A stretch of DNA of 64,000 bases from G963663365 sp963663365 (GTDB taxonomy: Bacteria; Hinthialibacterota; Hinthialibacteria; Hinthialibacterales; G963663365), in contig CAXXIH010000001.1 of NCBI GenBank assembly GCA_963663365.2, forward strand, positions 1-64,000, read 5' to 3'. The notes beneath the pieces are model-generated. The model was not told the DNA's origin and made no database searches. It worked only from the letters and a program-made list of their open reading frames with translations. This document shows, one piece after another, positions 17,848 through 26,574 of this stretch. The position numbers and the translations under genes are program-made. Each line of letters begins with the position of its first letter. The stretch's first letter is position 1.

Positions 17848-20814
17848 TTATTTTTGTGGCGCGATGAGCCCTGGGTGTTTCCCGTTTTCAATGGCTTCCC
17901 AATATCGCTCCTCTAGGCTCTCGTAGACACCGAATAATCCCCGCGCATCTCCATCGCGATCAAACTCAAATTGCACATCCGGTGTGGGAATTGTACGCTC
18001 GCTTAGGACTTTTTCAGCGAATCGTTTGATTGTTTCTGTCGCCGGACGCGGTGTTCCGTCAGGATTGATAATCCCGAAATCGGAACGTTCATTGAGACGA
18101 TATCCTCCCGGATACCACCACCAGATAATACCGTTGGAGTACGAATCCAAAACCATTTTGTAAAAATCGGCAAAGTAGGCGCCCTGAAATTCCAAGCGTT
18201 CGGGATCGCTACGCATCTGTTGTTGGTCCCAGGCGCTGACGCCTGCTTCCGCCCACAGTACCGGCTTGCCGGGGGCGCAAAAACGAGCGTAGTCAACTGT
18301 GAAGCGTCCATGTTTTACTCGTTCCCAACTTCCAATACGCCCGTAGCCTTCCGGCTCCATAATGTCCATGCTTTGGGCCACGCCTTTAAAATCATAGGGC
18401 ATGTTGTTGGAGCCATCGAATGTGGGATCGCCGGTTACGGTCATGCGGAAACTGATTAAGTGATGGGGATCGATTTCCTGAATCCGCTCTGCGGCCTCCT
18501 GATAGCGGCTGTGAATTAATTCGTCGACAAAACGGCGGTAATCCGCAACCAATTTCCATTGCGGACCGTCTTCGGCGAAATGTTCTTGAGTAGGTGTTGA
18601 GATGTTCTCTTCAAAGCGCGGCGCAGGGTAGGACCACGCGGCCTCGGCTTGCTCGATACTTCCATAATGTTCTTCGATCCAGGCTTTCCATTCCGGATCG
18701 TATTTACGCCGTTGGTTTTCTGTTCCAAAGAATGGTTCCCAGGCAATATCGTAAGTGAAGATATTATCGAATTCCCATAACCGGTAATGGCGGATAATTT
18801 CTTCCCACCATTCCCAATGGTACTCCATCGGCGTGCCGGGACGGATCGAAAGATTAACCATCAGACCCAGTTCTTCGCATCGGCGGAGGATATCCAGAAG
18901 GTTGTTGCTTTGAACCGATGGATAATGAATAAAGATGGAGACGCAATTCAGACCCATCGCTTTGCATCGTTCCAAATCGCGTTGAATGAATTCAGGATCG
19001 TAGGCTGTCTTTCCCAGCCAGTATTCGAAATATCCAAGCCCTCCGATCCCCAATCCTGTCGATGGCATGTAGTTGACACCGTGCGCATACCATTTTTTGC
19101 CATCAAGATAAAAATCACCGTCATGGGCGGTCATGTACTGTCGACGGTTTTCCGGTTTGGGCTTGTAAACCGCCAACTCCTGGTTTGTTTGATCCAGCAG
19201 TTCACCGCCCTGATAAAGCCGAACTTCCAAATCGAATTGATTGTTATTTGATGGCAATTGAATGCTGGTTGAAACCGCCCGCACTTCTCCTGCAGGGAGA
19301 GTCAGGGGTGTTTCGTAGCATGTTTTAAAGTCGTCTTGACCTTTATCGCGGAGCAAAAACTGAAGTTTGATCTCATCTTGTGCGTATGTGGAAAGGTTTG
19401 CAATTCGTGCGCCTATGATAACGGATTCGTTTTCACGGTATGTGTAAAATTCCGAACCGGCTTCCTCAAAATAAATTCCCTTTGCCATTCGCTCCACGAT
19501 ACGCATGACAAAATCCAGCGCGATGGGCTCGTTATACCAAGCCGTGTCAGAGATCGAGAAGGCGGCACGGATACTGCCTTGGGTATCTCCATCAAAATAG
19601 GCATAAAGCACGGCAGGCGCGCCCCGCCATTCTCCATTCGGGCCCAATGCATCCATCAATGGAATCCAGCGCCACCCCCGGCCTTTTTCAAAACCGTTTC
19701 CTGTGGGACGCGGATAATGGGCTGACATCTGCGCCGGTACAGGCAGCTCGGCCGCAGGAACAAGCCATGGATTTCGTGATGTAATTTGAGTCACATCCTG
19801 CATGGGGTAAAACTTGTAGCCTGGAGACAAACCCTCAAAAACAGGCGGCCTATGGAAACTTTTCGGCGGTTCGCCCCAGGGATTGGGCAGGGTGCCTACT
19901 TGATCCACCCAATATTCATATTCGCCTCCTCGAAGGCCGGTATGGGAGTATGAAATACCGAATTTTATTTGACGGATAGCTTGGAAATTGAGGACATCAC
20001 CCTCCTGTCCGCGGCCGGGTATAGACTCCCAAAACCCGAATTCATGAGGAGTCAGCGTAATTCTTTGCCATTCGGGAATCACCGGAAAAGAAGCGATCCA
20101 ACGGGAACCGTCGGTTTCGACACACTCCAAACTTAGCGTACGTGTTTCCGGTGCGCCCTTGGCATAAAAAGCGATCAGTTGGTGGTCAGCGGGTATCGGA
20201 GACTGCAAGTCAGGAGCTGCAAAACCATCCCAGCCTTCCATGTTCTCGATATGGACATGCAAAGCGTTTCCGTACGGACCCGGGACTGTTTCGTGAACAA
20301 CCGGATGATCGGGTGTGTTGGTATGGCGTACCCATTGATTCAGATCATCGTTATCAAAGTCGAACAACATGCGCTGAGTCGGCATGGCCGCCAACTGTTC
20401 CCGCCAACTCTCAATTGACATCCATTGTGTGCCGGAACGCCATAATGGATGTGTAAAAGCCGGAGCATCCAAAGCCAGAATATCTCCGCCCGCTTGCATG
20501 AATTCTTGTATCTGAGTGGTTGACTTCCAGGGCAGAGCATTGGCCGTGGGCAATACCAACAGGTCGAAATTCTCCCCGTTCAATAGGCTTGGATTCTCCA
20601 AATGTTCGGCGCTGAGCACACGTACCGGATAACCATTCAAGCTGAGCATGCGTGCCAGATTTGCGCCTAGATTTGGCTGGTGGCCGGGGAGAACATCATG
20701 CAGCACGGCGATTCTGTAAGAGGCAAAAGAATCGGCTGCTGTTTTTCCCGGCGCGACTGAATTAAATGTCAATAAACCTCCAAAAATACTAAGACAGACA
20801 AAAAAACGAGACAT
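17848..20814 (-). CDS. Exported ThuA/amidotransferase-like domain fused to clan GH-A-like hydrolase
   Basis: Protein of 988 residues with a signal peptide (MSRFFVCLSIFGGLLTF) and GGAGC before the start. Residues about 30-130 form a class I amidotransferase / ThuA-like flavodoxin fold (YRIAVLHDVLPGHQPNLG, FDLLVLPTANALPW, FMQAGGDILALDAP). A beta-sandwich of carbohydrate-binding type follows (about 140-300). From about residue 565 a TIM barrel begins (YLDGKKWYAHGVNYMPSTG). Two glutamates fit the clan GH-A pair: E693 in YDIAWEP and E856 in VLWAEAG, with E-SYGSIEQAEAAW-type helices as in GH42/GH5 enzymes. Family-level assignment needs a profile search. The free-standing ThuA-like gene lies 10 bp upstream, so both are probably one operon. 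Confidence 0.78.
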   Translation of the reverse strand: MSRFFVCLSIFGGLLTFNSVAPGKTAADSFASYRIAVLHDVLPGHQPNLGANLARMLSLNGYPVRVLSAEHLENPSLLNGENFDLLVLPTANALPWKSTTQIQEFMQAGGDILALDAPAFTHPLWRSGTQWMSIESWREQLAAMPTQRMLFDFDNDDLNQWVRHTNTPDHPVVHETVPGPYGNALHVHIENMEGWDGFAAPDLQSPIPADHQLIAFYAKGAPETRTLSLECVETDGSRWIASFPVIPEWQRITLTPHEFGFWESIPGRGQEGDVLNFQAIRQIKFGISYSHTGLRGGEYEYWVDQVGTLPNPWGEPPKSFHRPPVFEGLSPGYKFYPMQDVTQITSRNPWLVPAAELPVPAQMSAHYPRPTGNGFEKGRGWRWIPLMDALGPNGEWRGAPAVLYAYFDGDTQGSIRAAFSISDTAWYNEPIALDFVMRIVERMAKGIYFEEAGSEFYTYRENESVIIGARIANLSTYAQDEIKLQFLLRDKGQDDFKTCYETPLTLPAGEVRAVSTSIQLPSNNNQFDLEVRLYQGGELLDQTNQELAVYKPKPENRRQYMTAHDGDFYLDGKKWYAHGVNYMPSTGLGIGGLGYFEYWLGKTAYDPEFIQRDLERCKAMGLNCVSIFIHYPSVQSNNLLDILRRCEELGLMVNLSIRPGTPMEYHWEWWEEIIRHYRLWEFDNIFTYDIAWEPFFGTENQRRKYDPEWKAWIEEHYGSIEQAEAAWSYPAPRFEENISTPTQEHFAEDGPQWKLVADYRRFVDELIHSRYQEAAERIQEIDPHHLISFRMTVTGDPTFDGSNNMPYDFKGVAQSMDIMEPEGYGRIGSWERVKHGRFTVDYARFCAPGKPVLWAEAGVSAWDQQQMRSDPERLEFQGAYFADFYKMVLDSYSNGIIWWWYPGGYRLNERSDFGIINPDGTPRPATETIKRFAEKVLSERTIPTPDVQFEFDRDGDARGLFGVYESLEERYWEAIENGKHPGLIAPQK

Positions 20815-20824
20815 GCTTGCTCCA

Positions 20825-21580
20825 TTATTGTTTTGTGGATTCGTTCACATCGCCGGTGGCGGCCCATTCGCATGCCCGCCGCAGGAGTTGATGGATACCG
20901 GGCGCTGAAAATGATTTGACATCGTGTCCCAGCGGGGTGTGAAAAACGCGCCCTTGGCCGTAATTCAATACAAAGCCCATCGGTTCGTCTTTATCGGTCT
21001 TAATTGAATGTGCCGTCAAGAGAATATCTATTTTCGGTTCGCCTTTAAGGCAGAAATAGAGTTCGTCCGAAATCTCGAAATCCTTCAAGCCGCGTGTTAT
21101 AGGATGATCCGCGTCACAGACATTGACTGTAAACTCACGATAAGGATCGTGCGTCTTTTCTTGATCCCAAATACGTCCGATGATCTTTTCATATTCCGGC
21201 CATTCCAAGAAAGCGCCGCAGGCGAAATGCAATGCCACCAATCCCTTGCCGCTCGAAACGTATTTTGCCAATCCTTCACGGCAGGCCAGACTGGGCATAG
21301 GGCTTTCCCAGTTGCAGTAATGAAGCACGACGGCGTCATAACGTTCCGCCATGGGTGTGGCCATGATTTCCGGGTCTTCGGCCACATAGACTTCAAATCG
21401 CTTGTCCTCTTCCAAAATAGCGCGGACAGCCGGTGTGGTTTCGCGCCATTTGTGGCCTGGGTAGTCGTTCCCGGTGACAATCAGTATACGGATTGGTTTC
21501 ACTTGTTCTGTCTCCTCCGCGCATACCACGGAAGCAAGGCAAGTAGACAGTATCAGAATGGTCGCGCTTATCCTGTTCAT
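20825..21580 (-). CDS. Exported ThuA-like domain protein
   Basis: Protein of 251 residues with a signal peptide (MNRISATILILSTCLASVVC). ThuA-like domain: RILIVTGNDYPGHKWRET at the start, DAVVLHYCNWESP, then GKGLVALHFACGAF and HPITRGLKDFEISDELYF, and the closing GRVFHTPLGHD. The family adopts an amidotransferase-like fold, was named after a trehalose-utilisation gene, and often accompanies exported oxidoreductases and DUF1080 hydrolases in PVC bacteria; its reaction remains poorly defined. Start: ATG at 21580 is preceded by TGAGGATGCCT; GTG 21592 and ATG 21586 are in frame just upstream. It overlaps nothing and leads directly into the fused ThuA/glycosidase gene. Confidence 0.85.
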   Translation of the reverse strand: MNRISATILILSTCLASVVCAEETEQVKPIRILIVTGNDYPGHKWRETTPAVRAILEEDKRFEVYVAEDPEIMATPMAERYDAVVLHYCNWESPMPSLACREGLAKYVSSGKGLVALHFACGAFLEWPEYEKIIGRIWDQEKTHDPYREFTVNVCDADHPITRGLKDFEISDELYFCLKGEPKIDILLTAHSIKTDKDEPMGFVLNYGQGRVFHTPLGHDVKSFSAPGIHQLLRRACEWAATGDVNESTKQ

Positions 21581-21664
21581 AGGCATCCTCACATCTTGTT
21601 TTGTCTTAAATCATAACGCAGACAGGAGCCGGGATGCCAGCCGGGATAAGTGCCACAACTTTCG

Positions 21665-23116
21665 CTACTTAAGTTGGAATGATTCGCGAATCATCTCCAA
21701 TCCAGGCTCGAATACAGTATCCATTCCCTCCATACAAGCCTCCTGAATAGCAAAAGTCGGCGACTGATTCTCCGCTATAAAAATGATACTTGTGGATTTT
21801 CCGCTCCTACTATTATGAATGACCTTCATGCCGTGTCCGCTATAATTACCCCATCTCATATTTTCGTATCGTTCAATCTTTATTGTCTCCTTTGATGTTT
21901 TTGATTTCTTTTCGTAATATTGGTCCGGCTCATCGGGATTGTTATATACTGTGATTCCCGTAACACAACAACTTGTCTTTGGACCAACCATCATGCATTG
22001 TTCCGGACTCTTGTTGTCAGGATGGCGAAATTGAACCCACTCCTCAGGCATTTGGAATGTGAAATGTTTATGAGTGACTGTCTGTGTAGAACCGGTTTCT
22101 TGTAGTGAGCTAAAAACTGCATACGTTGCCAAAAAGATAACAAAAGCGGCAAGCGCTGCGTAGTACAGAACTGGAATTATGATAAACCATATACGAGCTG
22201 CCCATTTTCTGACTTCAAAACATACACGAACACCCCGGTAACTTATGTATGAACTCCAGAGCAAAAGTATTGCCCCTATTATCGGAAATATATCGTATAA
22301 AAGAGACTCGGATGCCTTCGCTTCTAAGGGTGTAGCAAAGCAAAAAGTTTCAAAAATGCTTCGTATAATAATCGGAATAACAAAGACTTGATACGAAAAA
22401 ATATAGACGCGTCGTGAAACATAAGCGTCAACCTTGCCCCCGCCGCTGAAACGAATTCGCAATCGGTACCACCAACCACCGATCAAGTAAACGATGATTG
22501 TGACAAAAATGGCATAGGCGCCCAAATAGGGCCAGAATTGCCCCCAAGACTGACTGGCGATGTCATGCAAAGAAAGTCTTTTGCCGTGATGGTAAAAATA
22601 AAAATCTACGCGGCTAATGCAAAGTCCCAATCCCATCATCCAAGCGAACAGGCCCATCAGTGCGCTGCTGCAATCTGTGAAGTGCTCAAAAAACACCTTG
22701 GGACGGAAGTAGAGATAAAAGGGCCATAAAAAGGCTTTGGGTTTGGATGGCACCGGTTTGGCTCTTACGGGGGATTCATACTCCGGATAGGCCGTTTGGC
22801 CGTATTCCGAAGCTGCTGACGGTTCACTGTCATATTCAAAGGTATTGATGGTGGCCGGGGCTCGTTCCTGATCGATCTTATCGAGCCATTGCCGCGCATA
22901 TTTGTGGTCCGGTTGCTGATAGAGCACACGCGCGAAATCCGAACGGGCATCTTCAGAATTACCGAGGTGGTAAAAGGCTACTCCACGCATAAAACAGGCT
23001 TCGGCGTTGTCCGGGTCCTCTGCCAAGAATGAATTGATGTGCTGAATCGCTTCAGCGTAATTCTTTTTGCGTCCGGCTTCTTTGGCTAAACTCAGTTTTT
23101 GTTCTTGTGGGATCAT
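21665..23116 (-). CDS. TPR / Yip1-like membrane protein with PsbP/DcrB-like tail (paralogue 1)
   Basis: Protein of 483 residues, not assignable to a characterised family. Residues 1-82 hold tetratricopeptide repeats (KLSLAKEAGRKKNYAEAIQH, then AEACFMRGVAFYHLGNSEDA). A proline- and tyrosine-rich linker follows (about 85-130), then five or so membrane helices beginning at FLWPFYLYFRPKVFFEHF, a pattern seen in Yip1-type proteins. The last 125 residues are soluble (FTFQMPEEWVQFRHPDN) and look like a DcrB/PsbP-type domain, probably outside the membrane. The gene has a tandem paralogue at 23279-24736 with an almost identical first third. Function unknown. Confidence 0.75.
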   Translation of the reverse strand: MIPQEQKLSLAKEAGRKKNYAEAIQHINSFLAEDPDNAEACFMRGVAFYHLGNSEDARSDFARVLYQQPDHKYARQWLDKIDQERAPATINTFEYDSEPSAASEYGQTAYPEYESPVRAKPVPSKPKAFLWPFYLYFRPKVFFEHFTDCSSALMGLFAWMMGLGLCISRVDFYFYHHGKRLSLHDIASQSWGQFWPYLGAYAIFVTIIVYLIGGWWYRLRIRFSGGGKVDAYVSRRVYIFSYQVFVIPIIIRSIFETFCFATPLEAKASESLLYDIFPIIGAILLLWSSYISYRGVRVCFEVRKWAARIWFIIIPVLYYAALAAFVIFLATYAVFSSLQETGSTQTVTHKHFTFQMPEEWVQFRHPDNKSPEQCMMVGPKTSCCVTGITVYNNPDEPDQYYEKKSKTSKETIKIERYENMRWGNYSGHGMKVIHNSRSGKSTSIIFIAENQSPTFAIQEACMEGMDTVFEPGLEMIRESFQLK

Positions 23117-23134
23117 GGCTTGCCCCTGTGCTCC
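22680..23134. repeat. 455-bp direct repeat, copy A
   Basis: This segment aligns without gaps to 24300-24754, at an offset of exactly 1620 bp. Reading both by eye, the 274 bp coding for the TPR half and upstream bases differ at only about four or five positions, the membrane-entry part at about five, and a 50-bp linker stretch (about 22810-22856) at about half its positions. It covers the first third of paralogue 1 and its ribosome binding site. Confidence 0.9.
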
Positions 23135-23278
23135 GTTATGAATGGTATGGCGATTGTTCCGTCGGACTTTAAGTGTGTATCACCCTATCTGCTAACTGTT
23201 TTTGTTAGCAACACAGTTTCCGTTTAAAAATCCGTTATTGGCTGAATGTCACAAGCCGGATGTCCTTTTAGGAAGTAT

Positions 23279-24736
23279 TTATCTTGCCGCGTCTTTCAGT
23301 TGAAATGTTGTTCGGATCAGCTCGAAGCCCGGCTTGTTTTCCTCAATTAAATCCTTATAGCACAGCTCGACTACTGCAAAGCCGATGTTGTCAGAAGTTG
23401 AAGAGAAGAAGGTGTGCCGGCACAACTCCCCTTCAATGGGAATATCGACTTGAAGGCCAAAGCCGCTGTGATTTCCCCAACGGTGAAATTGGACTGCTTT
23501 TAAGCCGGAAGTATCCTCAATATAATCCTCCAACACCGCCTGTGTCATGGACTTTGTGTCGATAGCGAAGTCGAATACGGCCAGGGATACAAAAGCATCC
23601 CCTGAGAGCGACTCAACATACATATAGTCGCTGGCTCCTTCGGCATCCTCTGTTGTGACTTCCCAATTATTCGGATGGCTGAAACTGTAGAGTTCACCGT
23701 TTTGCACGCTGGGTTGAGCGATCACGGGAGGACCGAAATCGGTTTTTAATGCCTTATAGATATATCCGAATGAAAAGAATCCGTAGGTCAAAAATGGAAG
23801 AACTACGAACCAAAAAACAGTTGGCCATCTTCTGCTGTTGAAGCATACGCGGATGCCACGGTAACTCGTATAGAGCGACCAGAACAATGTGAGTGTTATC
23901 AATAAATCGGTCATTGCTGTGGCGAAACTTTCATCCTCCCAGGCTTCTCCGGGTGAATTGAAAGTCTGGGATTGCCATACGACAATGAAAAAGGTTGGTA
24001 TGGCACAAACTTGAAAAGTCCTGACGAAAACCCGGCGAGCATAGTAGGGATCCGGTTTTGTAACACCGCAAAGGGAAATCCTGAATTTATACCACCAGCC
24101 CGCAATGACAAATTGGAATCCTCCTCCAATTACTCCCATTAAGGCGAAAAAGAACCAATAAAACTCCCAAGAATACTCCGTGAATAATTCATACCCATAT
24201 TTATCATCGATTAAATGAGACGCTGAGAAGCGTTGAATGGCAATAAAAAATCCCATGCTCCAGCCGCATAATGTTGTGACCCATGCATTGGGCTCAGCAA
24301 AGTGCTCAAAAAACACCTTGGGACGGAAGTAGAGATAAAAGGGCCATAAAAAGGCTTTAGGTATGGATGGCGCCGGTTTGGCTCTTACGGGGAATCCATA
24401 CTCCGGATAGGCCGTTTGGCCGTATTCCGAGGCCGGTGACGGCTCGTCCTCATAAGTTTGGGCATAACTTGCAGCCGGGGCTCGTTCCTGATCGATCTTA
24501 TCGAGCCATTGCCGCGCATATTTGTGGTCCGGTTGCTGATAGAGCACACGTGCAAAATCCGAACGGGCATCTTCAGAATTACCGAGGTGGTAAAAGGCTA
24601 CTCCACGCATAAAACAGGCTTCGGCGTTGTCCGGGTCCTCTGCCAAGAATGAATTGATATGCTGAATCGCTTCAGCGTAATTCTTTTTGCGCCCGGCTTC
24701 TTTGGCTAAACTCAGTTTTTGTTCTTGTGGGATCAT
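23279..24736 (-). CDS. TPR / Yip1-like membrane protein with PsbP/DcrB-like tail (paralogue 2)
   Basis: Protein of 485 residues from the ATG at 24736, which matches the start of paralogue 1 base for base including the upstream CAGGGGCAAGCC; an ATG at 24811 would add 25 residues absent from the paralogue. Layout as in paralogue 1: TPRs (1-82), linker, helices beginning at FLWPFYLYFRPKVFFEHF, and a soluble C-terminal domain (YSFSHPNNWEVTTEDAEGAS). The membrane and C-terminal parts are strongly diverged from paralogue 1 while the TPR part is almost identical. The two genes may form a pair with different external domains on one cytoplasmic module. Confidence 0.75.
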   Translation of the reverse strand: MIPQEQKLSLAKEAGRKKNYAEAIQHINSFLAEDPDNAEACFMRGVAFYHLGNSEDARSDFARVLYQQPDHKYARQWLDKIDQERAPAASYAQTYEDEPSPASEYGQTAYPEYGFPVRAKPAPSIPKAFLWPFYLYFRPKVFFEHFAEPNAWVTTLCGWSMGFFIAIQRFSASHLIDDKYGYELFTEYSWEFYWFFFALMGVIGGGFQFVIAGWWYKFRISLCGVTKPDPYYARRVFVRTFQVCAIPTFFIVVWQSQTFNSPGEAWEDESFATAMTDLLITLTLFWSLYTSYRGIRVCFNSRRWPTVFWFVVLPFLTYGFFSFGYIYKALKTDFGPPVIAQPSVQNGELYSFSHPNNWEVTTEDAEGASDYMYVESLSGDAFVSLAVFDFAIDTKSMTQAVLEDYIEDTSGLKAVQFHRWGNHSGFGLQVDIPIEGELCRHTFFSSTSDNIGFAVVELCYKDLIEENKPGFELIRTTFQLKDAAR

Positions 24737-24754
24737 GGCTTGCCCCTGTGCTCC
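24300..24754. repeat. 455-bp direct repeat, copy B
   Basis: Gap-free counterpart of 22680-23134. The match starts abruptly in front of AGTGCTCAAAAAACACC and stops abruptly after CCCTGTGCTCC, 18 bp upstream of the start codon. Outside these limits the two genes show no obvious DNA identity. Confidence 0.9.
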
Positions 24755-24991
24755 ATTGCGAATGATTAACCACTTGAATCGGCACATGCCCAATGCACCG
24801 GTGGCCATCAAGGCGTTGTCCCGCTGTGGCGGGATTTGTCTGATTGTACGATAATCCGCGAGGTATTCATACCGGCAAATACAAGAAAGATGGGAATCGT
24901 TCTAGCGCCTATGAATGTCCTCATCGAACACACATATCGTTGCGCTTGTATGTGTCTGCGATTATCTCATTGTTGGTTTGGGAGAAAATAA

Positions 24992-26080
24992 ATGCCTGAT
25001 GTTTCAAAAGCGATCGTCTTCAATGGCAGTGACAAGCCCCTGGAGTGCCAGCCATTTGCCTTGCCACAGCTCAAGGCAGGAGAACTGCTTATTAAGGTAC
25101 GATGCAGCACACTCTGTGGCAGCGATGTCCATACTTTTGAAGGACGCCGCAGTACACCCTGCCCAACGATCCTCGGGCATGAAATTTTAGGAGAAGTGGT
25201 TGAACTCCCTCCCGGCGGACTATCCGATGCTTCCGGTGATGCTTTGCAGCCCGGGGACCGGGTTACGTGGGCCGTGGCCGCGAATTGCGGAGACTGTTTT
25301 TATTGTCGTAGCGGTCTCCCTCAAAAATGCACCAGTCTTTTTAAATATGGGCATGAGCAAATTCGCGAAGGGCATGCATTAAGCGGCGGCCTTGCCGAAT
25401 ACTGTCATCTTGCCGTTGGGACATGTGTGCTTAAGGTGCCGCCGGAACTGCCCGATGAAGTTGCATGTCCGGTCAATTGCGCCACGGCGACGATTGCCGC
25501 CGCTTTGCGTTACGCGGGAGAAGTGGCCGGATGCGCCGTTTTAATTCAGGGCGCGGGTATGTTGGGGCTTACAGCGGCCGCCATGGCCCGTTCGCAAGGC
25601 GCAAATGAGATTATCGTGACCGATACAGACGAAAAGCGCCTGTTGGTTGCCACGCGTTTCGGGGCGACAAGCACCTGCCTTGTAGAAAGCCAATCCGACA
25701 CGATTCGCAATGAAGTCATGAATCGAACCGATGGCCGTGGAGTCGATATTGCAATCGAATTGAGTGGATCGACAGCCGCAATTGATGCCGGGATGCAATT
25801 GCTGCGAATCGGAGGCAATTATATTTGGGTTGGATCGGTTTTCCCGTCTCCTCCGGCCTCTCTATCGCCCGAATTCATCGTCCGCCGATTGATTCGTATT
25901 CAAGGTGTTCATAATTATGCGCCCCAAGATTTATCTGCCGCCTTGAATTTCCTCAAGCATGAGCATCAACATTATCCTTTCCGGGAGTTGGTTGCGGCCA
26001 CTTACCCATTGGAAGAAACTGAAGCGGCATTCGCCTATGCCATCAAGAATCGCCCGTTACGTGTTGCCGTTTGCCCTTAA
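24992..26080 (+). CDS. Zinc-dependent alcohol dehydrogenase (MDR family)
   Basis: Medium-chain dehydrogenase of 362 residues that should oxidise an alcohol with NAD(P). Catalytic zinc site: C42 (LCGSDVHTFEG), H63-E64 (LGHEILG). Structural zinc site: C99, C102, C105, C113 (CGDCFYCRSGLPQKC). Nucleotide fold: IQGAGMLGLTAAAMARSQGA with the acidic VTDTD end. The stretch GLPQKCTSLFKYGHE followed by LSGGLAEYCHLAVGT resembles the subgroup annotated as phosphonate-catabolism-associated alcohol dehydrogenase; this is from memory, and no phosphonate genes are nearby. The ATG at 24992 follows GGGAGAAAAT. A small hypothetical gene begins 6 bp after the stop and is likely co-transcribed. Confidence 0.88.
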   Translation: MPDVSKAIVFNGSDKPLECQPFALPQLKAGELLIKVRCSTLCGSDVHTFEGRRSTPCPTILGHEILGEVVELPPGGLSDASGDALQPGDRVTWAVAANCGDCFYCRSGLPQKCTSLFKYGHEQIREGHALSGGLAEYCHLAVGTCVLKVPPELPDEVACPVNCATATIAAALRYAGEVAGCAVLIQGAGMLGLTAAAMARSQGANEIIVTDTDEKRLLVATRFGATSTCLVESQSDTIRNEVMNRTDGRGVDIAIELSGSTAAIDAGMQLLRIGGNYIWVGSVFPSPPASLSPEFIVRRLIRIQGVHNYAPQDLSAALNFLKHEHQHYPFRELVAATYPLEETEAAFAYAIKNRPLRVAVCP

Positions 26081-26086
26081 ATAAAG

Positions 26087-26449
26087 ATGGCTTCTGATTT
26101 TCAAGTGGAGTGTTTAAGGTTTAAAAATTTGATTATGAAAAACGAATTTAAAACCTGGGGTGGGATCGAACTCCCGGAATCTTTTTGTGTAGTAATTGAC
26201 AAGTCGTTGTCATCTTCCGGCGAGTCCCTAGTACGAATCGCGTTAGTCGATGTAGATGCCCGGGATGATTGTGCGGCAGAGTATATTCGAGTTGAAAATA
26301 CATGGCGCGTGTGGGGACGAGAGGATTTCGAACTGGGGCAAGCGGAAGTCACAGCCTGTCAAATTTTCCGCAATGTTGATCCTGATGAGGCGCCGGAGTT
26401 TCATGCCTGGCGTGAAAGGGCAGGGGAACAAGGTGATTTATCCGCATAA
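26087..26449 (+). CDS. Small hypothetical protein
   Basis: A 120-residue acidic, soluble protein that I do not recognise. No signal peptide or membrane helix. It has an alternating beta-rich stretch (ESLVRIALVDVDARDD) and an acidic C-terminal part (DPDEAPEFHAWRERAGEQG). An internal ATG at 26135 with TAAGG some distance upstream is another possible start and would leave 104 residues. It follows the dehydrogenase by 6 bp, which supports a real, co-transcribed gene. Confidence 0.55.
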   Translation: MASDFQVECLRFKNLIMKNEFKTWGGIELPESFCVVIDKSLSSSGESLVRIALVDVDARDDCAAEYIRVENTWRVWGREDFELGQAEVTACQIFRNVDPDEAPEFHAWRERAGEQGDLSA

Positions 26450-26574
26450 ATGAAAATAGTATCCCTGCATTCCGCAGCTATCGACGTTTCAGAATTATTG
26501 TTATCATTGCTCAAAACAGACTGTATTTAACGCTTTTTTTAATTCATATCGACAGATTGTCCGGAGGTTGCTTT

